The position numbers and the translations under genes are program-made. Source: Rhizobium sp. BK650 (GTDB lineage Bacteria > Pseudomonadota > Alphaproteobacteria > Rhizobiales > Rhizobiaceae). From it: a DNA stretch of 64,000 nt. The DNA lies in assembly GCF_014195325.1 (NCBI RefSeq), contig NZ_JACIBK010000003.1, positions 558,001 to 622,000 on the forward strand. The letters are read 5' to 3'. The notes under the pieces are model-generated. The model made no database searches and had not been told where the DNA came from. It saw only the letters and a program-made list of their open reading frames with translations. Within the stretch, counting starts at the first letter, position 1. Each line of letters begins with the position of its first letter. Positions 19,477 to 28,321 of the stretch are shown here, in pieces.

Positions 19477-19762
19477 CCTGCTCTCCTTTATCCCATGCTC
19501 TTTTCGTAGCATTGGCGCGCGAGATTTCAACCTTTGGGGCGGGCGGCGCCTTTACGGCCGCGCGAGGAATGATTTCAGTCGAAGGGGGCAATTCGCCAGC
19601 ACCCGTCTGACCATGAGGCGAGCGAAAACGCTGATTATAGTGCTGGGTCTGGGTCTCGAGTAACGCGAGATCGAGATAGAAGACGATCATATCCTGGCCC
19701 TCACGACGGGCAAGCAGCCTTACAAGTTGCAGGAATTCGGGGACGAAACTCTTCTTGGCCAT
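19211..19762 (-). CDS. Small unknown protein, apparent C-terminal run-on
   Basis: The convincing part is the first 78 or so residues: MAKKSFVPEFLQLVRLLARREGQDM..., helical, with a Pro/Lys/Ala-rich end (VKAPPAPKVEISRANATK). GGAGG five bases before the ATG at 19762 supports the start. The frame then stays open for about 100 residues, running on the same strand through the 5' half of the GST gene in a different frame; that part has the look of a shadow. At the run AAAA before the GST ribosome site, one extra base would bring a TAA into frame immediately (GGATAA), so a 1-bp deletion is likely. Family not recognised. Confidence 0.5.
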   Translation of the reverse strand: MAKKSFVPEFLQLVRLLARREGQDMIVFYLDLALLETQTQHYNQRFRSPHGQTGAGELPPSTEIIPRAAVKAPPAPKVEISRANATKRAWDKGEQDDRGNHLLHQSDVARPDSAMDAGRNRRTISYRNPDLRRDDEGAGLSVRQPDGQGAGDPSQEDDRDGMRSDLCVSCGRVSASRPRAAAR

Positions 19763-19868
19763 CAGAACCTCCATGCCTAGGCGAGTTTCTGAATAGGTCC
19801 TGCAACTTACGCGAGGCTTACTTGCTAAAGCTATTGCTAATTTAGAATCTGGAAGCGCTGACCGGCAA

Positions 19869-19897
19869 CAAAAAACCCGGCACAATGGCCGGGTCTT
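19869..19897 (-). terminator. Rho-independent terminator of icd
   Basis: On the minus strand ACCCGGC and GCCGGGT (19875-19881 and 19888-19894) pair around a 6-base loop and are followed by six T residues. Confidence 0.9.
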
Positions 19898-19919
19898 TCG
19901 ATCTCTATCCTGATAGGGC

Positions 19920-21131
19920 TCAGGCCATTGCGGCCTGCAAGTTCTGATCGATCTTGTCGAGGAAAGCGGTGGTCGAGAGCCACGGCTGATCCGGGCCGAT
20001 CAGCAGCGCCAGGTCCTTGGTCATGAAACCAGCCTCGACCGTGTCGACGCAGACCTTTTCGAGCGTCGAGGCGAACTTGGCCAGTTCGGCATTGTTGTCG
20101 AGCTTGGCGCGGTGTGCGAGGCCGCGGGTCCAGGCGAAAATCGAAGCGATCGAGTTCGTCGAGGTTTCCTGGCCCTTCTGATGCTGGCGGTAGTGGCGGG
20201 TCACCGTGCCGTGAGCGGCTTCGGCTTCGACCGTCTTACCATCGGGAGTCAGGAGAACCGAGGTCATCAAACCGAGCGAGCCGAAGCCCTGGGCAACCGT
20301 ATCGGATTGGACGTCGCCGTCATAGTTCTTGCAGGCCCAGACGTAGCCGCCGGACCACTTGAGAGCGGACGCGACCATGTCATCGATCAGGCGGTGCTCG
20401 TAGGTGATGCCGATTTCGTCAAACTGTGCCTTGAATTCGGCTTCGTAGACTTCCTGGAAGATGTCCTTGAAGCGGCCGTCATAGGCCTTAAGGATGGTGT
20501 TCTTGGTCGACAGGTAGACAGGCCACTTGCGCATCAGGCCGTACATCATCGAAGCGCGGGCGAATTCGCGGATCGACTCGTCGAGGTTGTACATGGCCAT
20601 GGCAACGCCGGCGCCCGGCGCGTTGAAGACTTCCTTTTCGATGACCGTGCCATCCTCGCCGACGAACTTGATCGTCAGCTTGCCCTTGCCGGGGAACTTG
20701 AAATCGGTTGCGCGATATTGGTCACCGAAGGCGTGACGACCAACAACGATCGGCTGCGTCCAGCCGGGAACGAGGCGGGGAACGTTGCGGCAGATGATCG
20801 GCTCGCGGAAGATGACGCCGCCGAGGATGTTACGGATCGTGCCGTTCGGGCTCTTCCACATTTCCTTGAGGTTGAATTCCTTCACGCGGGCTTCGTCCGG
20901 CGTGATCGTCGCGCACTTGATGCCGACACCGTACTTCTTGATGGCGTTGGCGGCATCGACCGTGACCTGGTCGTTGGTGGCGTCGCGGTTTTCGACCGAG
21001 AGGTCGTAATAGTCGATATCGAGGTCGAGATACGGATGGATCAGCTTATCCTTGATGAGCTGCCAAATGATGCGAGTCATTTCATCGCCGTCGAGATCGG
21101 CGACGGGATTGGCGACCTTGATCTTCTTCAT
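19920..21131 (-). CDS. icd: NADP-dependent isocitrate dehydrogenase
   Basis: A 403-residue homodimeric (eukaryotic-type, subfamily II) isocitrate dehydrogenase that converts isocitrate to 2-oxoglutarate and CO2 in the TCA cycle. Visible hallmarks are [10 protein letters not shown] at the N-terminus, the substrate segment [12 protein letters not shown], the metal-binding [28 protein letters not shown], and [13 protein letters not shown] with the NADP-selecting Arg-His region. Full length, monocistronic, ending in a strong terminator. The neighbourhood downstream of recA-alaS matches other Rhizobium chromosomes. Confidence 0.97.
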   Translation of the reverse strand: MKKIKVANPVADLDGDEMTRIIWQLIKDKLIHPYLDLDIDYYDLSVENRDATNDQVTVDAANAIKKYGVGIKCATITPDEARVKEFNLKEMWKSPNGTIRNILGGVIFREPIICRNVPRLVPGWTQPIVVGRHAFGDQYRATDFKFPGKGKLTIKFVGEDGTVIEKEVFNAPGAGVAMAMYNLDESIREFARASMMYGLMRKWPVYLSTKNTILKAYDGRFKDIFQEVYEAEFKAQFDEIGITYEHRLIDDMVASALKWSGGYVWACKNYDGDVQSDTVAQGFGSLGLMTSVLLTPDGKTVEAEAAHGTVTRHYRQHQKGQETSTNSIASIFAWTRGLAHRAKLDNNAELAKFASTLEKVCVDTVEAGFMTKDLALLIGPDQPWLSTTAFLDKIDQNLQAAMA

Positions 21132-21323
21132 GTATCTGCCTCGTAAGCTTTAAGAAAGGGACTGATATCCCGGGTGGGTGATGTGGGTCCGGAGCGCTAT
21201 AGCATTGTGAGCCTGGAACGCAAAGCGGAACGGGTCGGACGCTGACGTTTTTGCCGCCATTGCCAAGTGCCGGAAAATGTCTAGTCTCGCCCGCATAAGC
21301 CCCCGAGTCCTGGACATTTTGCC

Positions 21324-21866
21324 ATGAAGAAGATCGCCGCTCTGTTCGCCGGCCTTGCTGCCGCCATGTCTGTCGCGCCTGGCCTTGCGCTTGCGGCCGA
21401 TGCGACTGCGCCGGTCAAGGAGATCATTGACGATACGAAGAAGAACTGGGCGAGCGACGTCAGCGACTGGATCGATATTTTCGGAGAGAACACGCTCGAC
21501 CGGCTCTATAGCAAGGACTTCGGCGAAAAATACAAGGCAGCCGCCAAGAATCCGGCGGCGGACGAAGACGGCATTTCGCCGTTCGACTATGACGTGATCG
21601 TCAATGGTCAGGATGCTTGTCCGCTGCAGGATCTTTCCATCGACAACGGCCAGCCGGCAAACGGCGCGACCGAGGTGACGGTGAAATTCAAGGCGGCGAC
21701 CTGCATGGAAGGCGCACCCAACAAAGACGAGTTCACGACCGTCCGTTTCGAGGTGATCGAGGAGAACGGCAAACCCGTGATCGACGACATCATGATTCAG
21801 GGCGAAGAGGGGCAGGGGCCGATCTCGCTGAAGGAGACCATGGTTCAGATCGCCAACGGCGAATGA
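21324..21866 (+). CDS. Conserved secreted protein (DUF3828-like)
   Basis: A 180-residue protein with a clear Sec signal peptide (MKKIAALFAGLAAAMSVAPG, cleavage after about residue 24, ALA-AD). The mature domain is acidic, with SPFDYDVIVNGQDACP, two cysteines spaced about 35 residues apart, and a C-terminal pattern (VRFEVIEENGKPVIDDI) like that of DUF3828 periplasmic proteins. No enzyme motif is visible. It is divergent from icd and about 140 bp ahead of the FUSC gene, from which a hairpin separates it. Periplasmic role unknown. Confidence 0.75.
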   Translation: MKKIAALFAGLAAAMSVAPGLALAADATAPVKEIIDDTKKNWASDVSDWIDIFGENTLDRLYSKDFGEKYKAAAKNPAADEDGISPFDYDVIVNGQDACPLQDLSIDNGQPANGATEVTVKFKAATCMEGAPNKDEFTTVRFEVIEENGKPVIDDIMIQGEEGQGPISLKETMVQIANGE

Positions 21867-21898
21867 CTTCCTACGCCCTTGACTGACGACGTGACACA

Positions 21899-21923
21899 GG
21901 GTGATCACCTCTTTGGTGACACC
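21899..21923 (+). terminator. Hairpin between secreted-protein gene and FUSC gene
   Basis: GGGTGATCACC and GGTGACACCC form a stem with one bulged base around TCTTT. No T-run follows, so it may be a weak or Rho-assisted terminator or an mRNA-stability hairpin. Confidence 0.45.
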
Positions 21924-22006
21924 CGGTGTGATTTGATTTCTGCTAGGGTGGCGGTATCTCGCTCTCGGCACTGCTCCGCGTCTGGCGCGCAAAGGGACTG
22001 GCAAGG

Positions 22007-24043
22007 GTGATTTTCGGGTTTGAGCTTCGAGACTGGCTGCTCGCCAACGACCCAGCACTTTCGCGCCTGCGCATGGGCTCGCGCGTTACACTGTCGATCA
22101 TCCTCTCTTTCACAATCCTGCTTTTGATCGACAAGCTCATCGTGTCGTTGCCGACCGCCTCTTACGGTCTCGGCATCGTGCTGTCGATCGAAGGCGGCGT
22201 CGCCGTGCGTGACAAGGGCTCGACACGCCAGCTCATTACCCGCCTGCTCGGCTGTCTTGCGAGCCTGCTCGTCGTCGGCGTTGCGGCTGCGCTTGAGTCG
22301 CAACGCGTTCTCTCGGATTTCATTTTCCTCGTGGTGATCTTCCTTGCCTCGGCCGGCCGCGTCTATGGCCCGCGCGGCTTTGCCATCGGCATGTTCGCCT
22401 TCACCTCTTATTTCATGGGCTCCTATTTTCAGCCGAAGATCGCAGAACTGCCTCTGGTGCTGATCGGCCCCGTCGTCTCGGCACTTGTCAGCCACTGGGT
22501 GAGGGCAATGCTCTTGCCCGACAACTGGCGGCGCGATCTGCTGCGCTCGCTCGAGAGCGTGCGAGGCCGCATCAACCAGATTCTCTTTAAGCTCGCCGCC
22601 GTCGCTGCTAAAGGAAAGGTCGAGGACGCCGACCGGCAGGAACTGCGCCAGCTGGAAGACCGGCTGAAAGAAGTGGTGCTGATGGCCGAGAGCTTCATCC
22701 CGCGCCCGCCGGGCGGCGTCTTCGATGGTGCTTCGGCGCCCGCCGCAGAACTGGCGATCCGGCTGTTCGACGCGCATCTGGCAACGGAAAGCGCCTTCGT
22801 GCTGAGCTTTCAGAGCCCACCATCCATTGCGCTGGTCCATGCCGTGATCGAGGATGACACAGCCTCGTTGTCGGCTGAGGAAAAAGCAGTCGCTGAGATC
22901 GAAGGCCAGCCGCAGGGCGAGACAGCGCGTGCGGTGCTCTGGCTTGGTGCGGCGCGCCGGCAGCTGATGGAAACGATCGATGCCGGACGCAGGACGGATT
23001 TTGCCGAGATCGCTTCGGTCGATGAAACGAGCACATCCGCACCTATCGATTTTTCGCTGAAGAATCCGCTTATGCGCTCAGCGCTGCAAATTACACTGGC
23101 CTCGGCGATTGCCATGACGCTCGGCCTGGCGCTCTCTCGCGAACGCTGGTTTTGGGCGGTGCTCGCGTCCTTCCTCGTTTTCACCAATACCAATTCGCGT
23201 GGCGATACCGCCATCAAGGCGCTGCAGCGCTCGGTCGGCACATTGTTCGGCATTGCCTTCGGTCTCGTGCTGGCGACATTGCTGACAGGCCATATGGTGG
23301 TTGCACTAGCGGCTTCAATCGCCTGCGTTTTCCTTGCCTTCTACTTCCTGCAGATTTCCTATGCGACGATGACCTTCTTCATTTCGATCGTGCTCTGCCT
23401 GGTCTATGGCATGATGGGTGTGCTGACTTTCGACCTCCTGAAGTTACGACTTGAGGAGACGCTGATCGGGGCGGTAGCCGGAACGCTGGTCGCCTTCCTT
23501 GTCCTGCCGGCACGCACGCGCGAAACACTCGATACGGCGGTCGCCAAATGGTTCGACGCCCTAAAGGAGCTGCTCCTGGCCGCATCGGAGAAGAGGAGCC
23601 AGCCGGAGCTCATCGTCATCTCGCAGAAAGTCGATGCCTGCTATCGCGACATCACGCTTTCGGCGCGCCCGCTCGGCTCGACCTGGTCCATTGTCACCAG
23701 GCCGGGACAAATTCGCCAGACTCTGGCGATTTTCCTCTCAGTTACCTATTGGTCGCGCGTTCTGGCCCGCAATAATACCGCCGATTCCGTCGAGGAGGAT
23801 CTCAAGGGGCGGATCACCGCAGATATCGGCCTTCTGGACAGATTTGCGCCGCGCGGATCGGAATGTTTCCTCGTCACTCGCAAGCAGATGCGGCACGTCA
23901 GCCGTCACCTGCCGCTGTGGCGCGAAGGGGCGCGGCTGGCGGTGGAAATGATCGGCTCGACGCTGGACCGGCTCTACCCCGAGGAGACACAGGACTTGCC
24001 GTTTGCGGCGGGCAAAGCTATTGCGCCCGTAAATCAGGAATAG
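22007..24043 (+). CDS. FUSC-family inner-membrane transporter
   Basis: A 678-residue protein with the duplicated FUSC architecture: about five to six membrane helices (about residues 25-160), a soluble domain (about 170-365), a second helix cluster (about 365-500) and a soluble C-terminus. FUSC proteins export aromatic acids such as p-hydroxybenzoate (AaeB) or fusaric acid, usually with an HlyD-type partner; none is encoded next to it, so the substrate is unknown. The start is a GTG with AAGG in front. trmJ begins 7 bp after its stop, and the two are probably co-transcribed. Confidence 0.85.
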   Translation: MIFGFELRDWLLANDPALSRLRMGSRVTLSIILSFTILLLIDKLIVSLPTASYGLGIVLSIEGGVAVRDKGSTRQLITRLLGCLASLLVVGVAAALESQRVLSDFIFLVVIFLASAGRVYGPRGFAIGMFAFTSYFMGSYFQPKIAELPLVLIGPVVSALVSHWVRAMLLPDNWRRDLLRSLESVRGRINQILFKLAAVAAKGKVEDADRQELRQLEDRLKEVVLMAESFIPRPPGGVFDGASAPAAELAIRLFDAHLATESAFVLSFQSPPSIALVHAVIEDDTASLSAEEKAVAEIEGQPQGETARAVLWLGAARRQLMETIDAGRRTDFAEIASVDETSTSAPIDFSLKNPLMRSALQITLASAIAMTLGLALSRERWFWAVLASFLVFTNTNSRGDTAIKALQRSVGTLFGIAFGLVLATLLTGHMVVALAASIACVFLAFYFLQISYATMTFFISIVLCLVYGMMGVLTFDLLKLRLEETLIGAVAGTLVAFLVLPARTRETLDTAVAKWFDALKELLLAASEKRSQPELIVISQKVDACYRDITLSARPLGSTWSIVTRPGQIRQTLAIFLSVTYWSRVLARNNTADSVEEDLKGRITADIGLLDRFAPRGSECFLVTRKQMRHVSRHLPLWREGARLAVEMIGSTLDRLYPEETQDLPFAAGKAIAPVNQE

Positions 24044-24050
24044 GAAGCAC

Positions 24051-24881
24051 ATGGCGGGCACGAACAGCGAGCGTCAACTTTTGGCCGAAGGGCCAGTCAT
24101 CATTCTGGTCGAGCCGCAGATGGGTGAGAATATCGGAATGGTGGCGCGTGCCATGGCGAATTTCGGCCTTGCCGATCTTCGCCTCGTCAATCCGCGCGAC
24201 GGATGGCCGAATGAGAAGGCGCAAGCCGCAGCCTCCAAGGCCGATCATGTCATCGAAGGCACCAAGGTTTTCGATACGCTGGAAGAGGCGATTGCTGATC
24301 TCAACTTCGTCTACGCAACAACGGCGCGCAGTCGCGACAATTACAAGCCGGTGCGCTCGCCGGTCTTTGCCGCGCAAACGCTGCGTACGAAATTCCGGTC
24401 AGGGGAGGCGACCGGCATCCTCTTCGGTCGCGAGCGCTGGGGCCTGACGAACGAGGAAGTGGCGCTTGCCGACGAGATCGTCACCTTCCCGGTCAACCCG
24501 GCCTTTGCCTCTCTCAATATCGCCCAGGCTGTGCTCTTGATGTCCTATGAATGGATGAAATCGGGCATGGAGGATCTGGAGGCGGTGCCGTTCCAGGCGC
24601 TCGAGCAGCGGCCATCCACAAAGGAGCAGCTCTTTGGCCTATTCGAGCAGCTCGAAGAGGCGCTCGATTCCCGCAACTATTTCCATCCGCCCTCGAAAAA
24701 GCCGAAAATGGTCGACAACCTTCGTGCTGTTCTCTCCCGCCGGGCATTCACGGAACAGGAAATAAGCGTGCTGCGCGGCGTCATCTCCTCCCTCGACCGC
24801 TTTTCGCGCAACAGCCCGCGCAAAGGCGGCTTTACCAGATCCGGCAAAGGTGCCCCGACAGATGACAGCGCCGACGAATGA
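24051..24881 (+). CDS. trmJ: tRNA 2'-O-methyltransferase TrmJ
   Basis: A 276-residue SPOUT/SpoU-class methyltransferase. The knotted SAM site is visible as three motifs: [14 protein letters not shown] near residue 25, LFGRERWGL near 125, and [19 protein letters not shown] near 150. The extra C-terminal helical region fits TrmJ, which methylates the 2'-OH of position 32 in tRNA, rather than TrmL or TrmH. The next gene, murI, overlaps its 3' end by 20 bases. Confidence 0.88.
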   Translation: MAGTNSERQLLAEGPVIILVEPQMGENIGMVARAMANFGLADLRLVNPRDGWPNEKAQAAASKADHVIEGTKVFDTLEEAIADLNFVYATTARSRDNYKPVRSPVFAAQTLRTKFRSGEATGILFGRERWGLTNEEVALADEIVTFPVNPAFASLNIAQAVLLMSYEWMKSGMEDLEAVPFQALEQRPSTKEQLFGLFEQLEEALDSRNYFHPPSKKPKMVDNLRAVLSRRAFTEQEISVLRGVISSLDRFSRNSPRKGGFTRSGKGAPTDDSADE

Positions 24882-25662
24882 GCTGAAACCCGTCCTCGTT
24901 TTCGATTCAGGCATAGGCGGATTGACCGTGCTGCGCGAAGCGCGTGTGCTGATGCCCGAACGCGGCTTCATCTATGTTGCCGACGATGCCGGTTTTCCCT
25001 ATGGCAGCTGGGAAGAGCATACGCTGAAGGAGCGGATCATCGGTCTCTTTGCCAAACTGCTCCAAGAATACGATCCCGAAGTTTGCATCATCGCCTGCAA
25101 TACAGCCTTCACGCTCGTCGGCGCGGATCTGCGTGTCGCCTTTCCGCAGATGACCTTCGTCGGCACGGTGCCGGCCATCAAGCCGGCCGCCGAGCGGACG
25201 CGTTCCGGCCTCGTCTCGGTGCTGGCGACCCCCGGCACCGTCAAGCGCGCCTATACGCGCGACCTCATCCAGTCTTTCGCGCAGCAATGCCATGTGCGGC
25301 TCGTCGGTTCTGAGAACCTCGCGCGCATGGCCGAGGCCTATATCCGCGGAGACGCTGTATCCGACGATGCCGTCCTGACCGAAATCGACCAGTGTTTCGT
25401 CGAGAAGGACGGGTGCAGGACCGACATCGTTGTGCTTGCCTGCACCCATTATCCTTTCATGGCCAACATGTTTCGCAGACTGGCGCCCTGGCCGGTGGAC
25501 TGGCTGGACCCGGCAGAAGCCATTGCACGGCGCGCCCGCGCACTGGTGCCGCAGGTGGCGGATGCCGTTCACCCTGATAATTTCGACTTTGCGGTCTTCA
25601 CCTCGGGCAATCCCGATTTCGCTACGCGGCGGCTGATGCAGGGTTTCGGGCTGAGTGCCTGA
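24862..25662 (+). CDS. murI: Glutamate racemase
   Basis: A 266-residue Asp/Glu racemase that makes D-glutamate for peptidoglycan. The two-thiol mechanism is visible: ACNTA near residue 77 and ACTHYPF near residue 195, with the substrate loop [11 protein letters not shown] at residues 14-24. I use ATG 24862, which overlaps trmJ by 20 bases; a GTG at 24850 would add four residues. The coupling suggests translation linked to trmJ, although the functions are unrelated. Confidence 0.95.
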   Translation: MTAPTNELKPVLVFDSGIGGLTVLREARVLMPERGFIYVADDAGFPYGSWEEHTLKERIIGLFAKLLQEYDPEVCIIACNTAFTLVGADLRVAFPQMTFVGTVPAIKPAAERTRSGLVSVLATPGTVKRAYTRDLIQSFAQQCHVRLVGSENLARMAEAYIRGDAVSDDAVLTEIDQCFVEKDGCRTDIVVLACTHYPFMANMFRRLAPWPVDWLDPAEAIARRARALVPQVADAVHPDNFDFAVFTSGNPDFATRRLMQGFGLSA

Positions 25663-25810
25663 CAGGCCGACACAATCCCTGTGGGTTGCCTCAATCAGCC
25701 CCTGATATCAGCTGCATTCTTTGATAGACGAAAGCCAGCCATTTCTGGAAGGATGGCGCGTCGCTGATTTGAGTCTCTGGAGAGGTTTCGCATTGCAGGT
25801 TGGGATCGAT

Positions 25811-27307
25811 ATGGGATTGGCGTCCGGAGGTCCGGCGACACTCGATATCGAGGAGTTGCTGGCGACGCGACTGCTTGTGCAGGGCAATTCCGGCTCCGGC
25901 AAATCGCATCTTCTGCGCCGCCTGCTGGAACAGTCTGCTCAATGGGTGCAGCAGGTCATCATCGATCCCGAAGGCGATTTCGTCACGCTCTCCGAGCGCT
26001 TCGGCCATGTTGTGGTCGATGGCGAGCGCACAGAGGCCGAGCTTGTCGGCATTGCCAACCGTATCCGCCAACACCGCGTCTCCTGCGTCCTGACGCTGGA
26101 AGGGCTCGATATCGAGCAGCAGATGCGTGCGGCCGCCGCCTTCCTCAACGGCATGTTCGATGCCGATCGCGAATATTGGTATCCGGTTCTGGTCGTGGTG
26201 GACGAAGCGCAGATGTTTGCGCCCTCCGTTGGCGGTGACGTGTCGGAAGATGCGCGCAAGGCCTCGCTCGGCGCCATGACCAATCTGATGTGCCGCGGCC
26301 GAAAGCGGGGGCTTGCCGGCGTCATCGCCACGCAGCGCCTCGCAAAGCTTGCCAAGAACGTTGCGGCCGAAGCCTCCAACTTCCTGATGGGCCGGACCTT
26401 CCTCGATATTGACATGGCGCGTGCGGCCGACCTGCTCGGCATGGATCGGCGCCAGGCCGAAATGTTCCGCGACCTGAAGCGCGGTAATTTCGTTGCACTC
26501 GGCCCGGCGCTGTCGCGCCGCCCGCTCCCGATCCAGATTGGTGCGGTCGAAACCTCGGCGCGCTCGTCCAGTCCGAAGCTGATGCCGCTGCCGGATTCGC
26601 CACAGGATGTAGAAGACCTGATCTTCACCCCGGACCCGCAAGAATTCCAGCGGCCGCTCGTACGCCGCGCGCCGCCGGCGCCGCGCCCAACAACCGATAT
26701 CCTTGCCGAGCTTTCACGCTCGACGCCGGCAGCCAGTCCCATTCAGGCTGCCGAGCCGCGTGTGGCACAGCCAGAGCTGTCAGCGGAAGACCGCGAAGAG
26801 CGGCTTGCCGCCGTGCTCGCCGAAATCCTCGACGATCCAGGTTCCGGCTTCCGAACGGACGCTGTTCTCTATCAGGAATTCCTCGTTCGGCTGCGGATGC
26901 GACGCGTTCCCGGACCGCCTATGTCGTTGCCGGAATTCCGGCGGCGTGTCGCGATTTCCCGGTCCGGCGTGGACGCGGAGACGGCTGCTTCGGAAAACTG
27001 GTCGACGGCGCTGTCACTCTCTGCCTCCGTCACCGACGATCTGCAAGGCGTGTTTCTGATGCTTGCCAAGGCCGCAGTCTGCGGCGAACCATGCCCGTCG
27101 GATGCGCGGATCGCACGCGCCTACGGCACGCATTCGGCCCGACGTGCTCGCCGGCTTCTCGGCTATTTCGAGGAGCAGGGTAGCATTGTCGTGCATACCG
27201 ATTTCTCTGGCAAACGCATCGTGGCTTTCCCCGATTTCGGCTGCCAGACCGCACCTGGCGATGCCAATGCCCCCGATGACAGCGACGGCCAGGAAGCGGC
27301 AGAATAA
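25811..27307 (+). CDS. HerA-like P-loop ATPase
   Basis: A roughly 498-residue ATPase with Walker A GNSGSGKS (residues 25-32), a Walker B region VLVVVDEAQMFAP, and ATQRLAKLAKNVAAEASNFLMGRTF, typical of the HerA/FtsK branch (DUF87/DUF853) of DNA-translocating ATPases. The C-terminal 220 residues are Pro-rich and then helical with no clear motif. The frame is open back to a TTG at 25721, but the conserved part begins at about MGLASGG, so ATG 25811 is preferred. It is not beside a NurA nuclease or other repair gene. DNA pumping or resection is plausible, unproven. Confidence 0.8.
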   Translation: MGLASGGPATLDIEELLATRLLVQGNSGSGKSHLLRRLLEQSAQWVQQVIIDPEGDFVTLSERFGHVVVDGERTEAELVGIANRIRQHRVSCVLTLEGLDIEQQMRAAAAFLNGMFDADREYWYPVLVVVDEAQMFAPSVGGDVSEDARKASLGAMTNLMCRGRKRGLAGVIATQRLAKLAKNVAAEASNFLMGRTFLDIDMARAADLLGMDRRQAEMFRDLKRGNFVALGPALSRRPLPIQIGAVETSARSSSPKLMPLPDSPQDVEDLIFTPDPQEFQRPLVRRAPPAPRPTTDILAELSRSTPAASPIQAAEPRVAQPELSAEDREERLAAVLAEILDDPGSGFRTDAVLYQEFLVRLRMRRVPGPPMSLPEFRRRVAISRSGVDAETAASENWSTALSLSASVTDDLQGVFLMLAKAAVCGEPCPSDARIARAYGTHSARRARRLLGYFEEQGSIVVHTDFSGKRIVAFPDFGCQTAPGDANAPDDSDGQEAAE

Positions 27308-27331
27308 AAGGCTTTCAGCGCCTTGTCGCTG

Positions 27332-27360
27332 TTGACATTTTCATGACGCCCGACTAAAGA
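27332..27360 (+). promoter_or_regulatory. Sigma-70 promoter of rpsD
   Basis: TTGACA (27332-27337) and TAAAGA (27355-27360) with a 17-base spacer. Transcription would begin near 27367, giving a leader of about 165 bases. Confidence 0.7.
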
Positions 27361-27366
27361 CCGCGC

Positions 27367-27533
27367 CAGCACCGGGCAGCAATGTCCGGTGTTTCATTTG
27401 ACATGTCCCGTGGATCAGATCCGTTCGCGTAATGGAAAGATCCTGTCGGCTCCCGGAAACGGGATCAAAGGAGGGCGTGTTTCCTTCGCGCGGTTTGGCA
27501 ACAAACCGTCACAACACTTTGAAAGGAAATACG
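27367..27533 (+). promoter_or_regulatory. Structured rpsD leader, possible S4 autoregulatory site
   Basis: The leader contains CACCGG/CCGGTG (27370-27391), TCCCG-GAAA-CGGGA (27451-27464, GNRA tetraloop) and CGGTTTG-GCAA-CAAACCG (27491-27508, a second GNRA tetraloop). The GAAA hairpin competes with a GATCC/GGATC pairing (27439-27443 with 27462-27466). S4 is a known translational repressor of its own operon in other bacteria; control here is inference. Confidence 0.45.
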
Positions 27534-28151
27534 ATGAGCAAGCGCGAATCGTCCAAGTACAAGATCGACCGCCGTATGGGCGAAAACATCTGGGGCCGTC
27601 CGAAGTCCCCGGTGAACCGCCGCGAATACGGCCCGGGCCAGCATGGCCAGCGCCGCAAGGGCAAGCTTTCGGATTTCGGTGTGCAGCTGCGCGCCAAGCA
27701 GAAGCTGAAGGGTTACTACGGTGACCTGCGCGAGAAGCAGTTCCGCGCGATCTTCGCTGAAGCCGACCGCCGCAAGGGCGACACCTCGGAAAACCTGATC
27801 GGTCTTCTGGAGTCCCGCCTCGATGCGATCGTTTACCGCGCCAAGTTCGTTCCGACGGTCTTTGCTGCCCGTCAGTTCGTCAACCATGGCCACGTTACGG
27901 TCAACGGTGTGCGCGTCAACATCGGTTCTTACCGTTGCAAGGTCGGCGACGTCATCGAAGTTCGTGAAAAGTCCAAGCAGCTCGTTACGGTTCTGGAATC
28001 GGTTTCGCTCGCAGAGCGCGACGTCCCTGACTACGTCGAAGTCGACCACCACAAGATGGTCGCCACTTTCGCACGCGTTCCGACGCTTGCCGACGTTCCG
28101 TATCCGGTTGTCATGGAACCGCATCTGGTCGTCGAATTCTATTCGCGTTAA
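27534..28151 (+). CDS. rpsD: 30S ribosomal protein S4
   Basis: A 205-residue primary 16S rRNA-binding protein that nucleates assembly of the small-subunit body. It begins [26 protein letters not shown] and carries the S4 RNA-binding fold (residues about 95-160: [45 protein letters not shown]). The N-terminal zinc cysteines are absent, as is usual in alphaproteobacteria. AAAGGAA precedes the ATG. Monocistronic, unlike the alpha operon location in E. coli, with its own promoter and a hairpin-rich leader. Confidence 0.98.
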   Translation: MSKRESSKYKIDRRMGENIWGRPKSPVNRREYGPGQHGQRRKGKLSDFGVQLRAKQKLKGYYGDLREKQFRAIFAEADRRKGDTSENLIGLLESRLDAIVYRAKFVPTVFAARQFVNHGHVTVNGVRVNIGSYRCKVGDVIEVREKSKQLVTVLESVSLAERDVPDYVEVDHHKMVATFARVPTLADVPYPVVMEPHLVVEFYSR

Positions 28152-28160
28152 CGCATAACC

Positions 28161-28183
28161 CCGACAATCGATTCGATTGTCGG
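28161..28183 (+). terminator. Hairpin after rpsD
   Basis: CCGACAATCG and CGATTGTCGG form a perfect 10-bp stem with a 3-base loop, 10 bases after the rpsD stop. No T-run follows, so termination here may be partial or it may protect the 3' end. Confidence 0.6.
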
Positions 28184-28203
28184 AAAGGCTTATGTGTCTC
28201 TAA

Positions 28204-28300
28204 GATGCTGCTGCGTCCTTTGCACATCTTCGATGTGCGGCGCAGCAGAGCGCGAGGCGTTTTCGCATTCTGGAAAAGCCGCCTCTCGGGGCGGCTTTTT
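28204..28300 (+). ncRNA. Candidate structured RNA / attenuator ahead of glsA
   Basis: A long two-part hairpin (outer stem 28208-28215 with 28241-28248; inner stem 28222-28228 with 28232-28238, TTC loop) is followed by a textbook terminator at 28274-28300. The unit ends only 21 bases before the glsA start. It could be an independent small RNA, the real rpsD terminator region, or a transcription attenuator for glsA. No known Rfam family is recognised by eye. Confidence 0.4.
28274..28300 (+). terminator. Rho-independent terminator just upstream of glsA
   Basis: AAAAGCCGCC (28274-28283) pairs with GGCGGCTTTT (28290-28299) and ends in five T residues at 28296-28300. The glsA ribosome site (GGAGAG) starts about 8 bases later. 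Confidence 0.88.
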
Positions 28301-28321
28301 CGTACCTGGAGAGAAGCCATC

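Noticed and set aside
20112..21146. 344-residue plus-strand reading frame across icd
   Set aside because: Antisense shadow of the isocitrate dehydrogenase gene with biased composition and no domain.
21211..21250. GGAAC upstream of the secreted-protein gene at 21324
   Set aside because: Two GGAAC copies occur, but neither has GTT at the 18-base spacing; only a T-run lies near.
25691..26641. 316-residue minus-strand reading frame over the HerA-like ATPase gene
   Set aside because: Antisense to a gene with intact Walker motifs; His/Arg-rich composition without any motif.
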